Positions 18,540 through 30,999 of a stretch of 64,000 nucleotides of DNA are shown here, piece after piece (the stretch's first letter is position 1; every line of letters begins with the position of its first letter). This stretch comes from Trichobilharzia szidati (Eukaryota; Platyhelminthes; Trematoda; Strigeidida; Schistosomatidae), in contig OX235272.1 in NCBI GenBank assembly GCA_944472155.2, positions 13,562,354 through 13,626,353 of the forward strand, written 5' to 3'. The position numbers were made by a program, and so were the translations under genes. The notes beneath the pieces were generated by a model. It searched no databases, had not been told where the DNA came from, and saw nothing but the letters and a program-made list of their open reading frames with translations.

Positions 18540-21500
18540 TCAAATATCGTTTTTAAGAGCAAGTATAAACCAATCTAGTTTCTTTGTGCTCGCTTTTTGT
18601 TTATGAGGTAAAGGTCCCTGATCTTCAGTAAACTTCTGGGTGGTTCGTCCGGCCACTTGGAAATTTAGAAGAGTCCAAAGAATCTGATCCCGGGAAAAGG
18701 CACCATCACGACCTTAAATTAGTGAGTAGTATTATAAGGAAGATGCTCCCAGCGAGTTTCCCTGAAGTATCGATTAAAAAGCTGATTAGAATAGGCAAAA
18801 GAGATGATGAATGTTCTAATCAGAGTAGGTTGCTTAAGGTAGCCTTAGGTTCTCCTGATGAACGGAATTATCTACTGGCTAGTGTACATAACCTCTCCTG
18901 GTCAGGAATTTCAGCCAGACTTGATTTATCTCTTGAAGACAGACTTAAACGAAAAGAAGCTTTGTCCCAGCCAGAAACAAGACGTAAAATTGGTGAGACT
19001 AACCTTAAGCTGGTGGGTTTTCAAATAGTCAGACAGTGTGTGTGTGGATAAGCCAGACCGCATAGGAAGCCTGAAGGTAGTGTACACTAATATACGTAGT
19101 ATTGGGAACAAATTTCACGAGCTAGGTGTATTAGTGGAAGACCTTAGCCCAAGTATTGTGGCCATTACTGAAACATGGCTGGTTTCTGGATTAGATGACA
19201 CACCTTAGCTATGTGGATTTAGTTGCTTGCGCAGCGACAGGGTTAAGGGTCGTAGAGGTGGCGGGGTTGCTTTGCACATCAACAACTCCCTACACGTTCG
19301 TTTCGTGAAATCTGAAGCGCATGACAGTGGGACAAGTGAGGTAATTAGCTGTGAAGTAAGCTTTGCAACTGGCACTCTACTCATTGGAGTTCTGTATAGA
19401 AGTTCCTGCTGTCAGTGTGATGACTTTATTTTAGATCACCTCAAACAATGGAGTAAACACAGTAGCTGTCTTATTCTAGGTGATTTTAATGCACCTCATA
19501 TAGACTGGTTAGCTGTCACATCTCCAGGATCCGCTAATAAGTTTGACAGCCGGTTACTCTTGACTACCATGGAAAATGCCCTGACACAAGATTCTGTTCT
19601 ACCCAAGGATCTTCCTTGCTGGACTTAGTGCTTACTCATGACAACGACGATGTGGATGGTCTAGTTATTCATACACCTCTAGCAAACAGTGATCATGGGG
19701 TGTTAGATTTTAACTTAAGGGCTGGCAATTTAGTCAGTTTTCAAGCCGAATCCCGACCTAGTGTTTGGCATGCTGACATAGTCGCTATAAAGGAGCGTGC
19801 TTCAACTGCCGACTGGTCAGTCAATATGGTCTCGTCCATTGAAGATGAATGGGATAGATTTAAGAATACACTTGAGAGGGTTACCACTGATTTCATCCCC
19901 TGGAGGGTTCCTAAAAGGCCAACAAATCGGCCACAAGCTACAACACTCCTAAGACGGAGAAAAAGGTTCTGGAATCTCTTTGTTTCTACTGGGCTACAGC
20001 AGTACCGGCTGAAATCTTGTGAAACCAGAAACCAGTGTAAAACTTTGATTCACCAGTCAAGGATAGCTTATGAAACCCAGTTAATTAAAAGTTCACCAGG
20101 CTGCCCAGAGAGACTCTTCTCATATATCAAGAGAAGAACACGTAAGAGTGATGCTATCCCACCTCTTATGCTTGAAGATGACCAGACAAACATGGCTGAG
20201 GATAAACTGACTAAGGCTGAGGCTTTGTCCAAGCACTTTAGTCAAGTATTCTCTGATAATATTGATACCAGCTTTGTAACTTTTCCAGAAGGTAACTTGA
20301 AAATGGCACCCTTATACATTGGAAAGGATACTGTCCTAAAGTGGCTTCTAAGGCTCAATCCTGGTAAGTCCAGTGGCCCTGATGAACTCCACCCACGTAT
20401 ATTAGCAGCATTGGCTGAAAACATAGCCGAGCCATTGTCGGTAATCTTCAATATGTCTCTGGACCAGTCTAAATGTCCAAGAGACTGACTGGAAAGATGC
20501 CATCATTAGTCCGGTCTTCAAAACCGGATCTAGAAACTTAGTTCTCCTGTTAGTTTGACCAGTATTGTTGTTAAACTACTAGAAAGAATAATTCGTGATG
20601 CTATCATTCAGTTTATTGAAGGGACCAAACTTTTCGCTGTGGAACAGCATGGTTTTAGAGCAGGTCATTCTTGCTTGACCAACCTTCTTTTGGCCAGAGA
20701 TAGTTGGGCAAGCTCAGCTGATGCTAATATACCGGTGGATGCCATATTCATCGACCTCAGCAAGGTGTCTAACAGAGTTTCTCACCCAGGTCTTCTAGTA
20801 AAGTTAGGTAGTCTGGGAATCAATAAAGTGGTTGCCGACTGGATTCAAGACTTTCTAAAGGACAGAAGACAAAGAGTACGAGTTAACGGAGTTTTATCAA
20901 CATGGGAATTGGTTAAGAGTGGCGTTCCTCAGGGTAAAATTCTAGGCCCACTTCTTTTCCTGATTTATGTTAATGAAATTCCATCGGTAGTTAAGTTGTC
21001 CTGCTTACAGTTTGCTGATGACATCAAGATATGGAGGGCTTTACACGATGACAGTGATCAACTTGCTTTGCAGGAAGATTTAAACTTGTTAAGTGATTGG
21101 TGTAAGCACTGGGCCTTGGAGATTAACTTAAGCAAGAGTGTGGTTATGCATGTATCTCATAGTCACGTGCACAATTACTCAATGAATGGCATTACTCTCC
21201 CAGTGGTCACTGAGTACAAGGACTTGGGAGTGGTTGTGCAGCATGACTTGAAAACAGCAACAAACTGTAGAGCTGCGGCCACTAAGGGTTTTCGAATATT
21301 ATGGGCTATACGCAAGGCTTTTGCGAACTTTGACGTTGAAATATTTCGTATATTATGTCCGACTTATATCAGACCTCATTTGGAATATGGGATCCAGGCA
21401 GCGAGCCCGTGTTTCAAATACGGAACAGACTTATTGGAAAGGGTGCAAAGAGTAGGAACTAAGCCAATGAAGGGTTCTCAACCCTCTCATATGAGGAGAG

Positions 21501-22030
21501 GTTAAGTCGACTGGGTTTATTTGCACTGTCATATAGACGACTTAGGGGCGACCTAATACTAGCAAACAATATCCTAAGAAATGATTTTGGAGCTAATTAA
21601 TCTAATTTATTTCTTCCTCCTAGCACCAACCAATTGCGAGGACATCATCTCAAGGTTCAAAAACCACGGTCGAATCGTCTGCGTCTGGAGATCCGTTTTT
21701 CGCATCGGATTGTGAACCATTGGAACTCCCTACCGGAACAAGTCGTATCAGCTCCATCCGTTGATTCATTCAAGGCGAGATTGGACCTCCTGTGTGCAAC
21801 AAATCGAAAGGATTAACACAGGCATATAGCCTACTATCCTAAATAAATTGTAAACTGTCGTAGGTTGGTTGACTCCCAGAGGAGTAGTGCTGGGATTAAT
21901 CATATGTTTTTTGTAGCATGCGGTGTGTTAAGACTGTTAATACTGTGAATGGAGTTGATCGTTTCGCTAGTTAGTCCTCCGGTATCTTCGTCAAAAGTGA
22001 AGAGATAATAATGATAGATATAATTCAGTC
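18540..22030 (+). mobile_element. CR1-like LINE, nearly complete, with several frameshifts
   Basis: 18,722-19,051 is an ORF1-like tail (KLIRIGKRDDECSNQSRLLK, ISARLDLSLEDRLKRKEAL). The APE endonuclease follows: VVYTNIRSIGNKFHELGVLV, ITETWL, RRGGGVALHIN (19,227 on), SCLILGDFNAPHIDWLA, then after a frameshift near 19,620 DLVLTHDNDD and ANSDHGVLDF. The linker and RT follow: GKSSGPDELHPRIL, a shift near 20,490-20,550, EQHGFRAGHSCLTNLL, IDLSKVSNRVSHPGLL (the expected Phe of the KAFD box is changed), SGVPQGKILGPLLFLIYVNE, LQFADDIKIW, YKDLGVVV. The end RFSHRIVNHWNSLPEQVV ... ATNRKD stops at 21,816; a 3'UTR runs to about 22,030. Inactive, but the most complete LINE here. Confidence 0.88.
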
Positions 22031-22084
22031 TAAAGGACAGAGAAAGAAATAAAGAAAACGTAAAAATAGACAGCTAATTAAGTT

Positions 22085-22210
22085 TGAAGTTGATATATGT
22101 TTATACATGTATAAATATATATAATAATAATTTTATATTTTCATATAAACATAAATTTACATGAAAATGCATGCCATTTTTACAGGCACGATCAAGTACG
22201 ATACAATGTC
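22085..22210 (+). repeat. Short dispersed repeat, ~90 bp core
   Basis: The block from TAATAATAATTTTATATTT to GCATGCCATTTTTACAGGCA recurs antisense at ~34,750-34,835 and, more diverged, antisense at ~49,975-50,075. Unassigned; perhaps the end of a mobile element. Confidence 0.5.
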
Positions 22211-22249
22211 AAATAGTAGATTGTCTACAAGTTAGTAATGTTTGAACAG

Positions 22250-22665
22250 CTAAATATTTGATATATGTATAAATACACTCTTTGTCTGACCCATGTCGTA
22301 TCATTATTGAATTAAACAGCAGTCCTCCAGGTTGCGCAGGAAAATCGACTTCATTTCGTTTTCAACCCGTAGTTGTAGGCATACGATAACCAACCAATAT
22401 TGAGGTAAGTACAACGTTTACAAGGGATAGTAAGCTGTTTTGGAAAAGTAAAGGTGCAAAGGTGAATCATTAAAGTGTACTGAAATAGGTAAATGCAATG
22501 TATCATTAATATATGCATTCATAAAGGAAATACATTGGGAGACTATAATCCCTGAAGTAATAATAATAAGTGTAGTAGTTGGAGTTGTCAGGAGAGTAAG
22601 ACGGGAGAGAATGTAAAGAAGTAAAACAAAGAATTTAGTAGTCTACCCCTTAATGGTGTGTGGGA
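22250..22665. other. Non-coding spacer
   Basis: AT-rich; nothing recognised between the short repeat and the antisense CR1 fragment. Confidence 0.35.
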
Positions 22666-22667
22666 TT

Positions 22668-22946
22668 TTAATGGAATTGGCCATTTAGACGCAATCCTTG
22701 TATCACTGCATGATTGTCCAGCCTACGCTTAAAGGTGTCCACAGATGGCGCCACAGCTACATCTGATGGTAAGGAGCTCCAGGGACGGCAAACCCGCAGT
22801 GAAAAGAAGTGGGAGCGCGCCCGAATCCTTGCCCTCTGGTGAGCTATCCTATTGGGATTTCCACGAGGAAGCCTATACTTGCTCAGTGGCAGAACACCTT
22901 TGCTTGGGTGATTCTGGTCATTTGTTATCTTGTAGGTGGTAATCAA
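22668..22946 (-). pseudogene. CR1-like LINE C-terminal fragment
   Basis: The minus strand reads KYRLPRGNPNRIAHQRARIR ... FFSLRVCRPWSSLPSDVAVA PSVDTFKRRLDNH, the typical CR1/jockey C-terminus 'FF--R----W-SLP--VV-A-SV--FK--LD'. A stop follows. The family differs from the element at 18.5-22 kb. Confidence 0.72.
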
Positions 22947-22999
22947 ATACCCCCTAAGTAAACGGTAGCTATGTGTGAATAGGCCTAATTTCTTCTATA

Positions 23000-23430
23000 T
23001 CTAATAATCTCATAATCTCTGTTGCACACTTGAATATTTAATGAAAGATGACAAAGACCGCAAATTAAATAAGTCAGAATGGTGTATTGTTAAGCCAATG
23101 CTGTCGGTTTCATCCAAAACTGAGAAATTTGTTGAGTGCGTCTCAGAACGATTTAAAAAAGGGTGACGTACAATTATTTGCTAAGTATAAGAGTTGCTGT
23201 AGTTGAAGGTAAGTGTTTGATTGACAAGAACAACCTTTCAGATTGTGGTATACGGTCAGTGGTTTTTCTAGGTTACAACAAGCTGGGAGTTTGACTGTAA
23301 TTCGGAATGAAAACAACGGTAGAAAACAAATAGTTTGTTTCAGTTCAAACAGGCAAAGTGAAATTTACCATGAATTCCCAGAGATTGTGAGTTTCGATTC
23401 CGCCTACAACACTAATGAGGGAAAATAGGT
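23000..23430 (+). pseudogene. MULE-type transposase relic
   Basis: 23,243-23,428 encodes LQQAGSLTVIRNENNGRKQI VCFSSNRQ, then FPEIVSFDSAYNTNEGK. This matches the start of the MULE (Mutator-like) transposase core, where 'fPevl-lDaTYkTN' holds the first catalytic Asp. Upstream, GAAG|GTAAGT and CCTTTCAG bound a possible 33-bp intron, but the phase does not continue cleanly and a stop follows NEGK, so it is probably dead. It corresponds to the part of the protein that should follow the exons at 45.97-46.59 kb. Confidence 0.6.
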
Positions 23431-23689
23431 GTAAATGTCTTTTAAATCCTACATTTGAAGTTATAGACTATTTTAGTTTGTTGTTGTCTTTATGTAACCA
23501 GTGGAAGGAATGAAGGGAAAACAGGCGAAACCTCAATGAGAAAGTGGAAAGGCTTTCTTTAGGGCCACCCCATTCTTGATTTCCTTGACTTCATCGGTTT
23601 CTCTTTAAAATGTATGATTGGATAGTTAGGGTAACTGTTTCAGGCAGACGCTATATCCAACCGTTACGTGCCTATGGTTAACTTCAGTT

Positions 23690-25265
23690 CTAACTATCTT
23701 AAAGTAGCTACGTAGTTTAGATGATCCGTTATAGGAGTATGCATTGTTTGTTGATTATGTCCAAATGTATAAGCGTTAGATTCTCGTTCTTGAGTACTTT
23801 ATTAGGCAGACTTACAAGTAGCGAATTCTAGGAAATTATATTCAACGGTGGCTGTGCATGCCTACACTTGTTCCGTGTGCACATGCCGTCATCTTCGGTA
23901 TGAACCATTACATTGGAATTACTTTCATTGCAGCTTATTAGTTCTTAATAGATGTATAAAACCGTAAATAATTCGATATCGATAAAGGAGATGTGCAAAT
24001 ACTGCAGTAATTGATCATAGAGGTGATGGATATTAATTAGTACTACATGATTCAGCAGCTTTTAAAAAGTCAAAGAATACGCAAACCAAAATGTTCAATA
24101 AGTTTTTTAGAGGGGAAATCTCCATTTGAGAACGATGATTTCATCAATCTAAAGTCAACAGTCAATAAGTGTATTAGTAAAGGGACTAAATTTCAATAGC
24201 ATTAATTGGAATAGACAGAACGACAGCTGATGAAGTACGGGTACAATGTCTACTAACATTAAAACGACTAAAATGAGGAAAACCTAGTCCGATCGGTATA
24301 ATTACGAGATGTCCATGATTTTTAAGAAAACTTTAAATAAACTTTCCTTGAACCATTGGTCTTCTTTTTTGGTGAAACATTTATTGATACGATTAGACGA
24401 ATAGGTAGCAAAGTAGTTGCTCTGTGGCTAAGAACCAAGGTCGTTGTGTTCCGGATTAATATCGAGTGTCTAACTGCTATAACCCTACGGATAAAGCTTT
24501 TTCCTCATAGCGCATTGCAACATCTAGAAATCATAACCACATATTCTCCAAGTCGAACAAGTAAATATATCCTAATCTCCCCGAAAGTGTTTAGAGGTAT
24601 TTGTCCTATCACCTCAAGTGACTCACTATTTGCACTCACTTAAAGAGTACAAATAAATTTACCGAAGACAATCTTTTTACTAAGCAATCGCGGGATGTCC
24701 ACTATTGCTTTGTAATTCAAAGATAACGTTAAGGTGCTTACTAAGGTAGTAGCTACAGGAGATTACCTTCAGCAGAAACTATTTTAAGGTAGCTACGCAG
24801 CTTTAGGTCATAGAACTAACCAGCATATGTTGACTGCATCTAAATATATTAACCTCTATAACTGGTCAAATCGCAGTTCTCACATACGAGTTAGTTTTGT
24901 AAATAGTGAATGCACCGTACAAGCGTTCACTCTGGTTTGCACACCTAGCTCATAAACATTATGCCTGCATGCAGTATGCATTTAAGACTGATACGCTGTG
25001 TGGTGAGCTCTGTGAAACATGCTAATTTCACGATAAAGGCAAGAACAACAAGTCAAGCAGGATAAAGTGGCATCGTTAAAGTCTATTAGCTATAAACAAA
25101 TGCATAAAAGCTTAAGTTAATTAATATCCATAAATTAGGTGTGCAAACACTGCAGTTGTTGATCATAGAAACGATGGATACTAGATAACATCACATGATT
25201 CAACAGCATACTAGAAATAAATATAAATTGTTTCTTAGTTCATAGTCAAGTAAACAGTCTATTTG
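23690..25265. repeat. Diverged direct duplication, ~1.1 kb period
   Basis: Blocks near 23,698 (aaagtagctacgtagttta) and 23,985-24,060 (tgcaaatactgcagtaattg ... tacatgattcagcagc) recur near 24,783 and 25,137-25,210. The offset is 1,085-1,150 bp. The copies have drifted strongly. No coding content recognised. Confidence 0.5.
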
Positions 25266-25269
25266 ATGA

Positions 25270-27918
25270 TGTCACTGCATATTAACAGATTAGTGAAGTA
25301 GCTATCAACCCTAAGTTACCACACTTGCTTGTACTGCATACTTGGTGTTCAGCAGTATACAGACTTGCAGCTGGCTAAATAAGGCGACTTAAGCGTGTCG
25401 AACAGCACAGAATTATCATCCAACTTGCTAAATCCTACATAGTTTTTACAATGTTCTATTGTACAGAAACAGACGCGAAATCCTATGAATGACTAAAGTA
25501 ACAGTCTCATAATACTACAGTTAATCTCCATCCCACTAATTAAGCTTAACATGCACTGATCCGAATTCACATATTACAAAAGCACACACTATAGCGACGC
25601 ATTGAAGAAGTCCTGAGGAAGTGGAAATTAAGAGTATATTAAACATTTCATTAGTTTGAGAAAGAAAAATCTGATGAAGGACATTAGCGTTAGTTTTGTG
25701 GTGAGAGCTGTCTACTAGCCAAATTGGTGGACAGTAATTTACGTCAATATTTACGTTCCCAAGATTTGTCGTGGGAAAATATGAACAAAGATTGATTCGA
25801 AACCGATCACAGCAGACTTTGCGTAGGCGGATGCAGTTAACATATAGAGGATTTGACATTCAAGAAACAGTCACAAATAGATGAAAGATTAACTTTACGT
25901 GAGAAACAACCAATCGGGGTACTGCGTTTGTTTGCTTAAATATCCATAGTAATGTACATGAAAATGTATAAATATGCGTTGATTTCCTTAATAAATGATC
26001 TGTTGCCTGACTCTTGCCTTCTGTCGTTACAGTTTGACTGACTGACATTTCCGCTGATTTCGTATTCGATAACCTCCACATGCCTAAAAAATATAAAGCA
26101 CATGTATATATAGACTAAGTTTCAAGTCATAGTGTCCACATCTTTATCGGAAAAGGAACTGGAAATTTGGCACAAAACAGACCACAAGAAAAATGGGTTC
26201 GTGAATACCATATACATGCAGACTGATAGGTACGTCTGAGAAACTGTCGCTAGTTTTATGTAAAGTTTTACATTGCAAATTTTCGTCAAGCCGTTTGTAC
26301 TTTTCCATGTACGCTACTAGTTTCTAAAGGTAGTAAGCAGAATATTTCATGGTATTTTTATAGCATCGAAATTCTGAGTTGCGATTTTATCGATTGGACT
26401 TTTCATACACTTAACATTGAGTGGGTTTTGGGTGAAAGTGGTTCATGTGAGAGAACTATACCCATAAAGTTTGCCCATCAGGTGGCTAATTGTACGACTG
26501 AGCCACGAGTTTTCACATCTGTGTGAGAATGTCTCATATTTGAAGTCTCGATATTAAACAAGCAGGAATCGACAGATGTTTTAAAATCTTGATCTTGGCT
26601 TTGATGTTTGACTACACAAATCATGATAATATTGCCGAGGAGGCAAAAGTAAGAGACTTCATATCAAACTTTAGAGGATAATTAGAGACTCATCCATATT
26701 CGCTTTATTCAAACCGGGTTGAGGTTCTGATGTGCTAAGCTACAATTACAGCCTTGCCCATGTACATGCCTAAGTATTCTGAAAGCTAAGTAGTCGAATT
26801 ATAGCCCAGTAGGCCCATTACTTACATAGGTTAAAGGCTTATTATCTTGTTAGCTTGTTAAATGCAGCTGGGAATAACGATGTTATGTGGACATTTATAC
26901 TTTAGCAAAATTCATCTAAGTCACACAAACGGTTGGTCGCCGACCTGTTCCAGTATGACTTGTCAGTTAAGCCACTCGCATGATGAATGAACAGTATAAT
27001 ACCTAAGTACTTAGGTGGATATAACAGCAGGAGATAACTAACTTACGGCCACTGCAAAACGCAGCCACTAGTCTAATGTCCATTCACACGCCAACTGTCT
27101 GCGATCTGCCTCCTTTGATCTCTATAAGAAGAGATAACTAAACCGGTAACTGAAGATGAAATGACCAAACTGATTCATGAGTTTCCTTTACCCCTCACAG
27201 ATCACTGTTCGTATGCACTGTATCTGGGCTTCCGAACCTCTTAGCGATGAAGAATTTTTCCTTCTTAATGATAGGCATGAAACGTTGGTCGCAAGGGGCT
27301 TGCAGTGGTTTTCAGACAACAGCACAACGCATTAAAAACATTTATGCAATCCGAAATGTTTAAGTTTGACTTCACGCTGGTGTTCAATATAACGATAGCT
27401 GTTTAGTGGAGCTGTCGCATAAAGAGTACGACTACAAGTTCTGTTCGACATAGAAGGCAATAAGTGACTACAGAATTCATAAGGGTGAGACAAGCAACTA
27501 GGTAGGATCTATCTCTTTATGATTCGTAAAATCCCCTTTACCTAACCTTTCGGTGTAAAATGTGAAATACTGCAGTTATTATGAATATTCTCATACTACT
27601 TATCATCGAGTTTTATTTACATTATATTCATTAGGCGCCGCCTACTTTTGCGTTCTTTCCGCAGTTTCCCCTGTTTTTTCCTTTTCCTTTAACGGCCTTT
27701 CTTGGATCACGATACTGAAACGGAAATGTTATATCCCTTATTTGTGGCAAAAACTACACTTCTACATCATCCATTAAAGAGTCTGTACTCTTGATAAAGA
27801 CCAAATAATAGGCGTCACGAATTCTGTTCGTCAAACCGACATTGGATACAAATTACTACTAACAAAAGGAATCCTTCAGTAACTGTATATCTGCTGGACT
27901 TCTGAGACACTAGATCCA
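25270..27918. other. Non-coding region without recognised features
   Basis: About 2.6 kb with only short unsupported frames on both strands. No known repeat family identified by eye. Confidence 0.4.
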
Positions 27919-27927
27919 GGACAACAG

Positions 27928-28106
27928 CCTTTTTTGTTTTCCTTCACGTTCCCAGTGGAATATAGGACTTCAAGCTAGAGACACGACCTTTCCTCTCTAC
28001 CAGTCTTATTACTGGCTTAGCGAGGTATAGGAGTGCGTCGGCCGAAGATCGAACCCCAGGCCATGTGAATGGTCGGCGAGCGTCCTAACCGCTGTACCAC
28101 CGACGC
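27928..28106 (-). mobile_element. tRNA-derived SINE, type B, with target-site duplication
   Basis: The minus-strand head GTCGGTGGTACAGCGGTTAG ... GGGGTTCGATC has A and B boxes like an Asp/Glu-type tRNA. The body then carries CTCGCTAAGCCAGTAATAAG and a 3' end GAAGTCCTATATTCCACTGG GAACGTGAAGGAAAAC ending in an A run. The 9-bp direct repeat GGACAACAG flanks it (27,919-27,927 and 28,107-28,115). The 3' end resembles the RTE family 2 3' end at 10,650-10,690, suggesting mobilisation by that LINE. Confidence 0.82.
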
Positions 28107-28529
28107 GGACAACAGTCATTAATATGTTTTATTTCTCCTGAACTAGCAATGGATGCATAATCTACTGACTCTGCGTTTCCTCTTAACGCCAGTCAGTTTA
28201 TGCAGCCAGTTATTTACTATGGCGTGATTATTATAAACACCTCGTAAAAATTATACAAGTAGTTGTCATTCTTATGCTTATGATTTTCATATTGCCTATT
28301 AATTTGCGCGCTGACCAGAAAATTTATCCACTGTGTATCTTTCTTTTAAATGTTTCGGCTCCTCATAGCACTGACAAATTACTGTCCAACTTATTCTTTT
28401 TGTATAATTTAATATCACGATCACTAACAACTTATGAGAATGCAAAGACGTAATGCAGTAAACCCAGCTTATTTTCGTGACATTTTCTAGACCAGCAATG
28501 TGCGTTTAATTTCAAAATAAGTGTAAACT

Positions 28530-29095
28530 ATTATGAGCGAAATCGGTGATTATATGGCACACCCCTTATTTGAAGTGGCGCCATCTGCTTCACCTTGTCA
28601 GCACTTGCGCCGTTTAATATATTCGAGCGGGGGCTGGTTTGCGTTTTCTTGTCTAGGCGAATGTAGTTTTCGTGATTTCTATGCTTATATGGCTCTTGCT
28701 AGGGGAATTTATTCGAAAATTATTATTTGATATAGTTCTTAAGCATGGGTATATCGTTTGTGCGACAGGACGGTTAAATATGTGGTTCATGCAGTGATTT
28801 TTTGGTATGCTTCACGTACATTTCGACGACTGTCTTTTGAAAAATTTATTTGCAGCTTGCTGACAACCTGAACGCGGTTGTAAATTTTGCGATCGGCTGT
28901 CGTGTAGCACCTATTCCTGTTACAGGAACCCAGGAATATGGCTGGCGTCGCATTCGTGCTTCTACACTTCTGTGTGGTGTTTTGATTGCTGGAAGTCAAT
29001 ACAAGCAAAGATCTGTGATCATATATGGCAGAAATCGCGTTATGATCTGCGAACATCCGCGACATTCCTCGTTTTCTGCCAAAGTGATCAACTGA
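28530..29095 (+). pseudogene. MULE-like 5' region relic
   Basis: 28,545-28,720 resembles 45,430-45,600 upstream of the MULE-like gene (shared core TTTGAAGTGGCGCC). At 28,850-29,095 a frame follows a good acceptor (tttatttgcag) and includes YGWRRIRASTLLCGVLIAGS and RNRVMICEHPR, loosely like a FAR1 zinc-binding segment, ending in a stop. The identification is weak. Confidence 0.35.
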
Positions 29096-29279
29096 GCTAA
29101 AAACATACTACAACATATTCTAGTAATTTGCTGGATTTGAATAACTTTAACATCGTTGTGACCAGGTACCTGGAGACATATGAGTTGTGCGTCACTTTGT
29201 CCTGTTATTGTGCTTGCTTTCATTGACTTCCCGCTTTCTGCTATTATCCTGAAGCTACACTGTGCGTTTGTGCAACGAC

Positions 29280-30050
29280 GATTAAATAAATAAATAATAG
29301 TATATTCTCATTTTGTACATGAGGGACGCCAGTTTACAGGCATCATCAATATGATAAATTACATATACGATTAGTAAACATATTTAATAATAGTAATTTC
29401 ATTAAATACATTTTTTCCTACCTGTGTAGGACACACCAATTGTACAGGCATGGATAAGTATCATTTAAATTACATAAATTTGGTTCATGGTAAAATTATA
29501 AGGTTGCAGTCATTTTGTCTATGGGAACAATATGATAACTAGTCATTCAATGGAGCACATCAAGAAATATAGAAATATTGTCTCCGCATTAACAAACAAA
29601 AAACCCAAGTATGTTTTGGATGGATTACAAATACTTGGGAAAAAAATAAAGCTTGAAGTAATTCCTCCATATAAATAAATAAATTTATTCTCATAGTACA
29701 GTACATGAGGGACGCCAGTTTACAGGCATCATCAAATTGTTACAGAAATAGAACCATATAATTCAATCACAATTTACAGGCAGTAGCAAGATATGCTTTA
29801 CATGTTCGCTGGAGATTATACATACACTTGATAAATGTTAATCCCAGTAGTATAAAACAGCCTTTTCACTTATGTACAATCATTTCTGTGTACAGTTGGA
29901 AAAATCTGCTAGATTGTCAGTGAGTGCAACACAACAGGAAATACAGGAGTATTGTCTTCGCATTAACAAAAAAACCAGGTCTTTGGTGGATGGATTATAA
30001 GTGCCTGGGAAAAAATAAAGCTTGAAGTAAATATTCATACATAACTTTGT
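29280..30050 (-). repeat. LINE 3'-terminal repeat, two tandem copies
   Basis: 29,286-29,690 is almost identical to the reverse complement of 50,185-50,575. A second, more diverged copy follows at 29,690-30,050. Both contain 'gagggacgccagtttacagg' and end at TTATTTATTT-type tails. Given the antisense LINE frame at 30.55-30.93 kb, this is that LINE's 3'UTR. Confidence 0.75.
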
Positions 30051-30551
30051 TGTGTGCAGAGTCCTCGAATTATAGTTCATTGATGTGTTATTTTGAGATC
30101 AGTGATGTGTTTATCTCATTTGATCTTCAATGTCATTGTTGGGAGTAAGTACATAAGCTTCGGACGCATTAATTAATGGATTTCTACTGCTCGTGGGTAT
30201 TTTCTTAGCGTGAGGAAGGTTTATGAAATTCAGCTGTTCCGACAGTAGTTGAGAATATTAACTGCTCAGCAACATTATGGATATAAGTTCATCACATTAT
30301 CTAGGGAAAGGTGGATTGCAGTTGGTGATGGATATATGGTGCCCAACGAGCGTTCATCTGTCCATGTGATGTTGTGGTGAGTTATACCTTTTTCATGTTG
30401 TCGGTTTATGTCCATTTTATTCCACTTATTGTGTTGGGTAGTAGTTTTACAAACGAGATTTCTTGTCTGTTTGAGGATACGTATGTTAACCGTTAATGTT
30501 TTATCTAGAATTATAAATATAGGCAAAAAACAACAGGTGTAGTATTTAAGC

Positions 30552-30932
30552 TTATACATTAAATGGACCTATAATTTCGGAGGCTCTCAGATAGGAACTA
30601 GAACTACTATCGTTTGCAAACTCTTGTAGTTTGTCATTAAGCACCTTTTTGAAGGAGGCCAATGTACTTGCTTGACGCATTTCCATTGGCAGTTTATTCC
30701 ATATCTGTGCATACCTAATCAAGTAAAATTTTTGTCTGGTGGCTGTTTTACATTGTTCGATAGCTACTGTACCTTTAGTATGTCTTAGTTTGTAGCCATT
30801 GTCATCTGAAAGTCGAGTGCCATTAGTAGAGGTAAAAACTAAGTGGTTTAGAAGCTTATAGTAAAGTGTCAAGTTTAGTCTCAGGCGTCTTAGCCATAGT
30901 GTTTCTAGTCCTAGGGTAGTAGTTCGTACCAT
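30552..30932 (-). pseudogene. LINE C-terminus (same family as 49 kb)
   Basis: LETLWLRRLRLNLTLYYKLL ... RQKFYLIRYAQIWNKLPMEM ... STLASFKKVLNDKL, ending IIGPFNV. It parallels the plus-strand copy at 49,071-49,514 (LEPLWKRRLKLNLIFYYKLT ... IWNRLPADV ... LSSLNV). RT is missing, so the copy is 5'-truncated. Its 3'UTR extends to 29,285. Confidence 0.75.
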
Positions 30933-30999
30933 TTTCAGTTCCGAGTAATTTTAACGTGAAATACCTCTGCACTCCCTCGACTTTCAATTTCTCAGGATT

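Noticed and set aside
24356..24643. A 95-codon plus-strand frame
   Set aside because: No motif, unsupported codon pattern, and it lies inside a decayed duplicated region.
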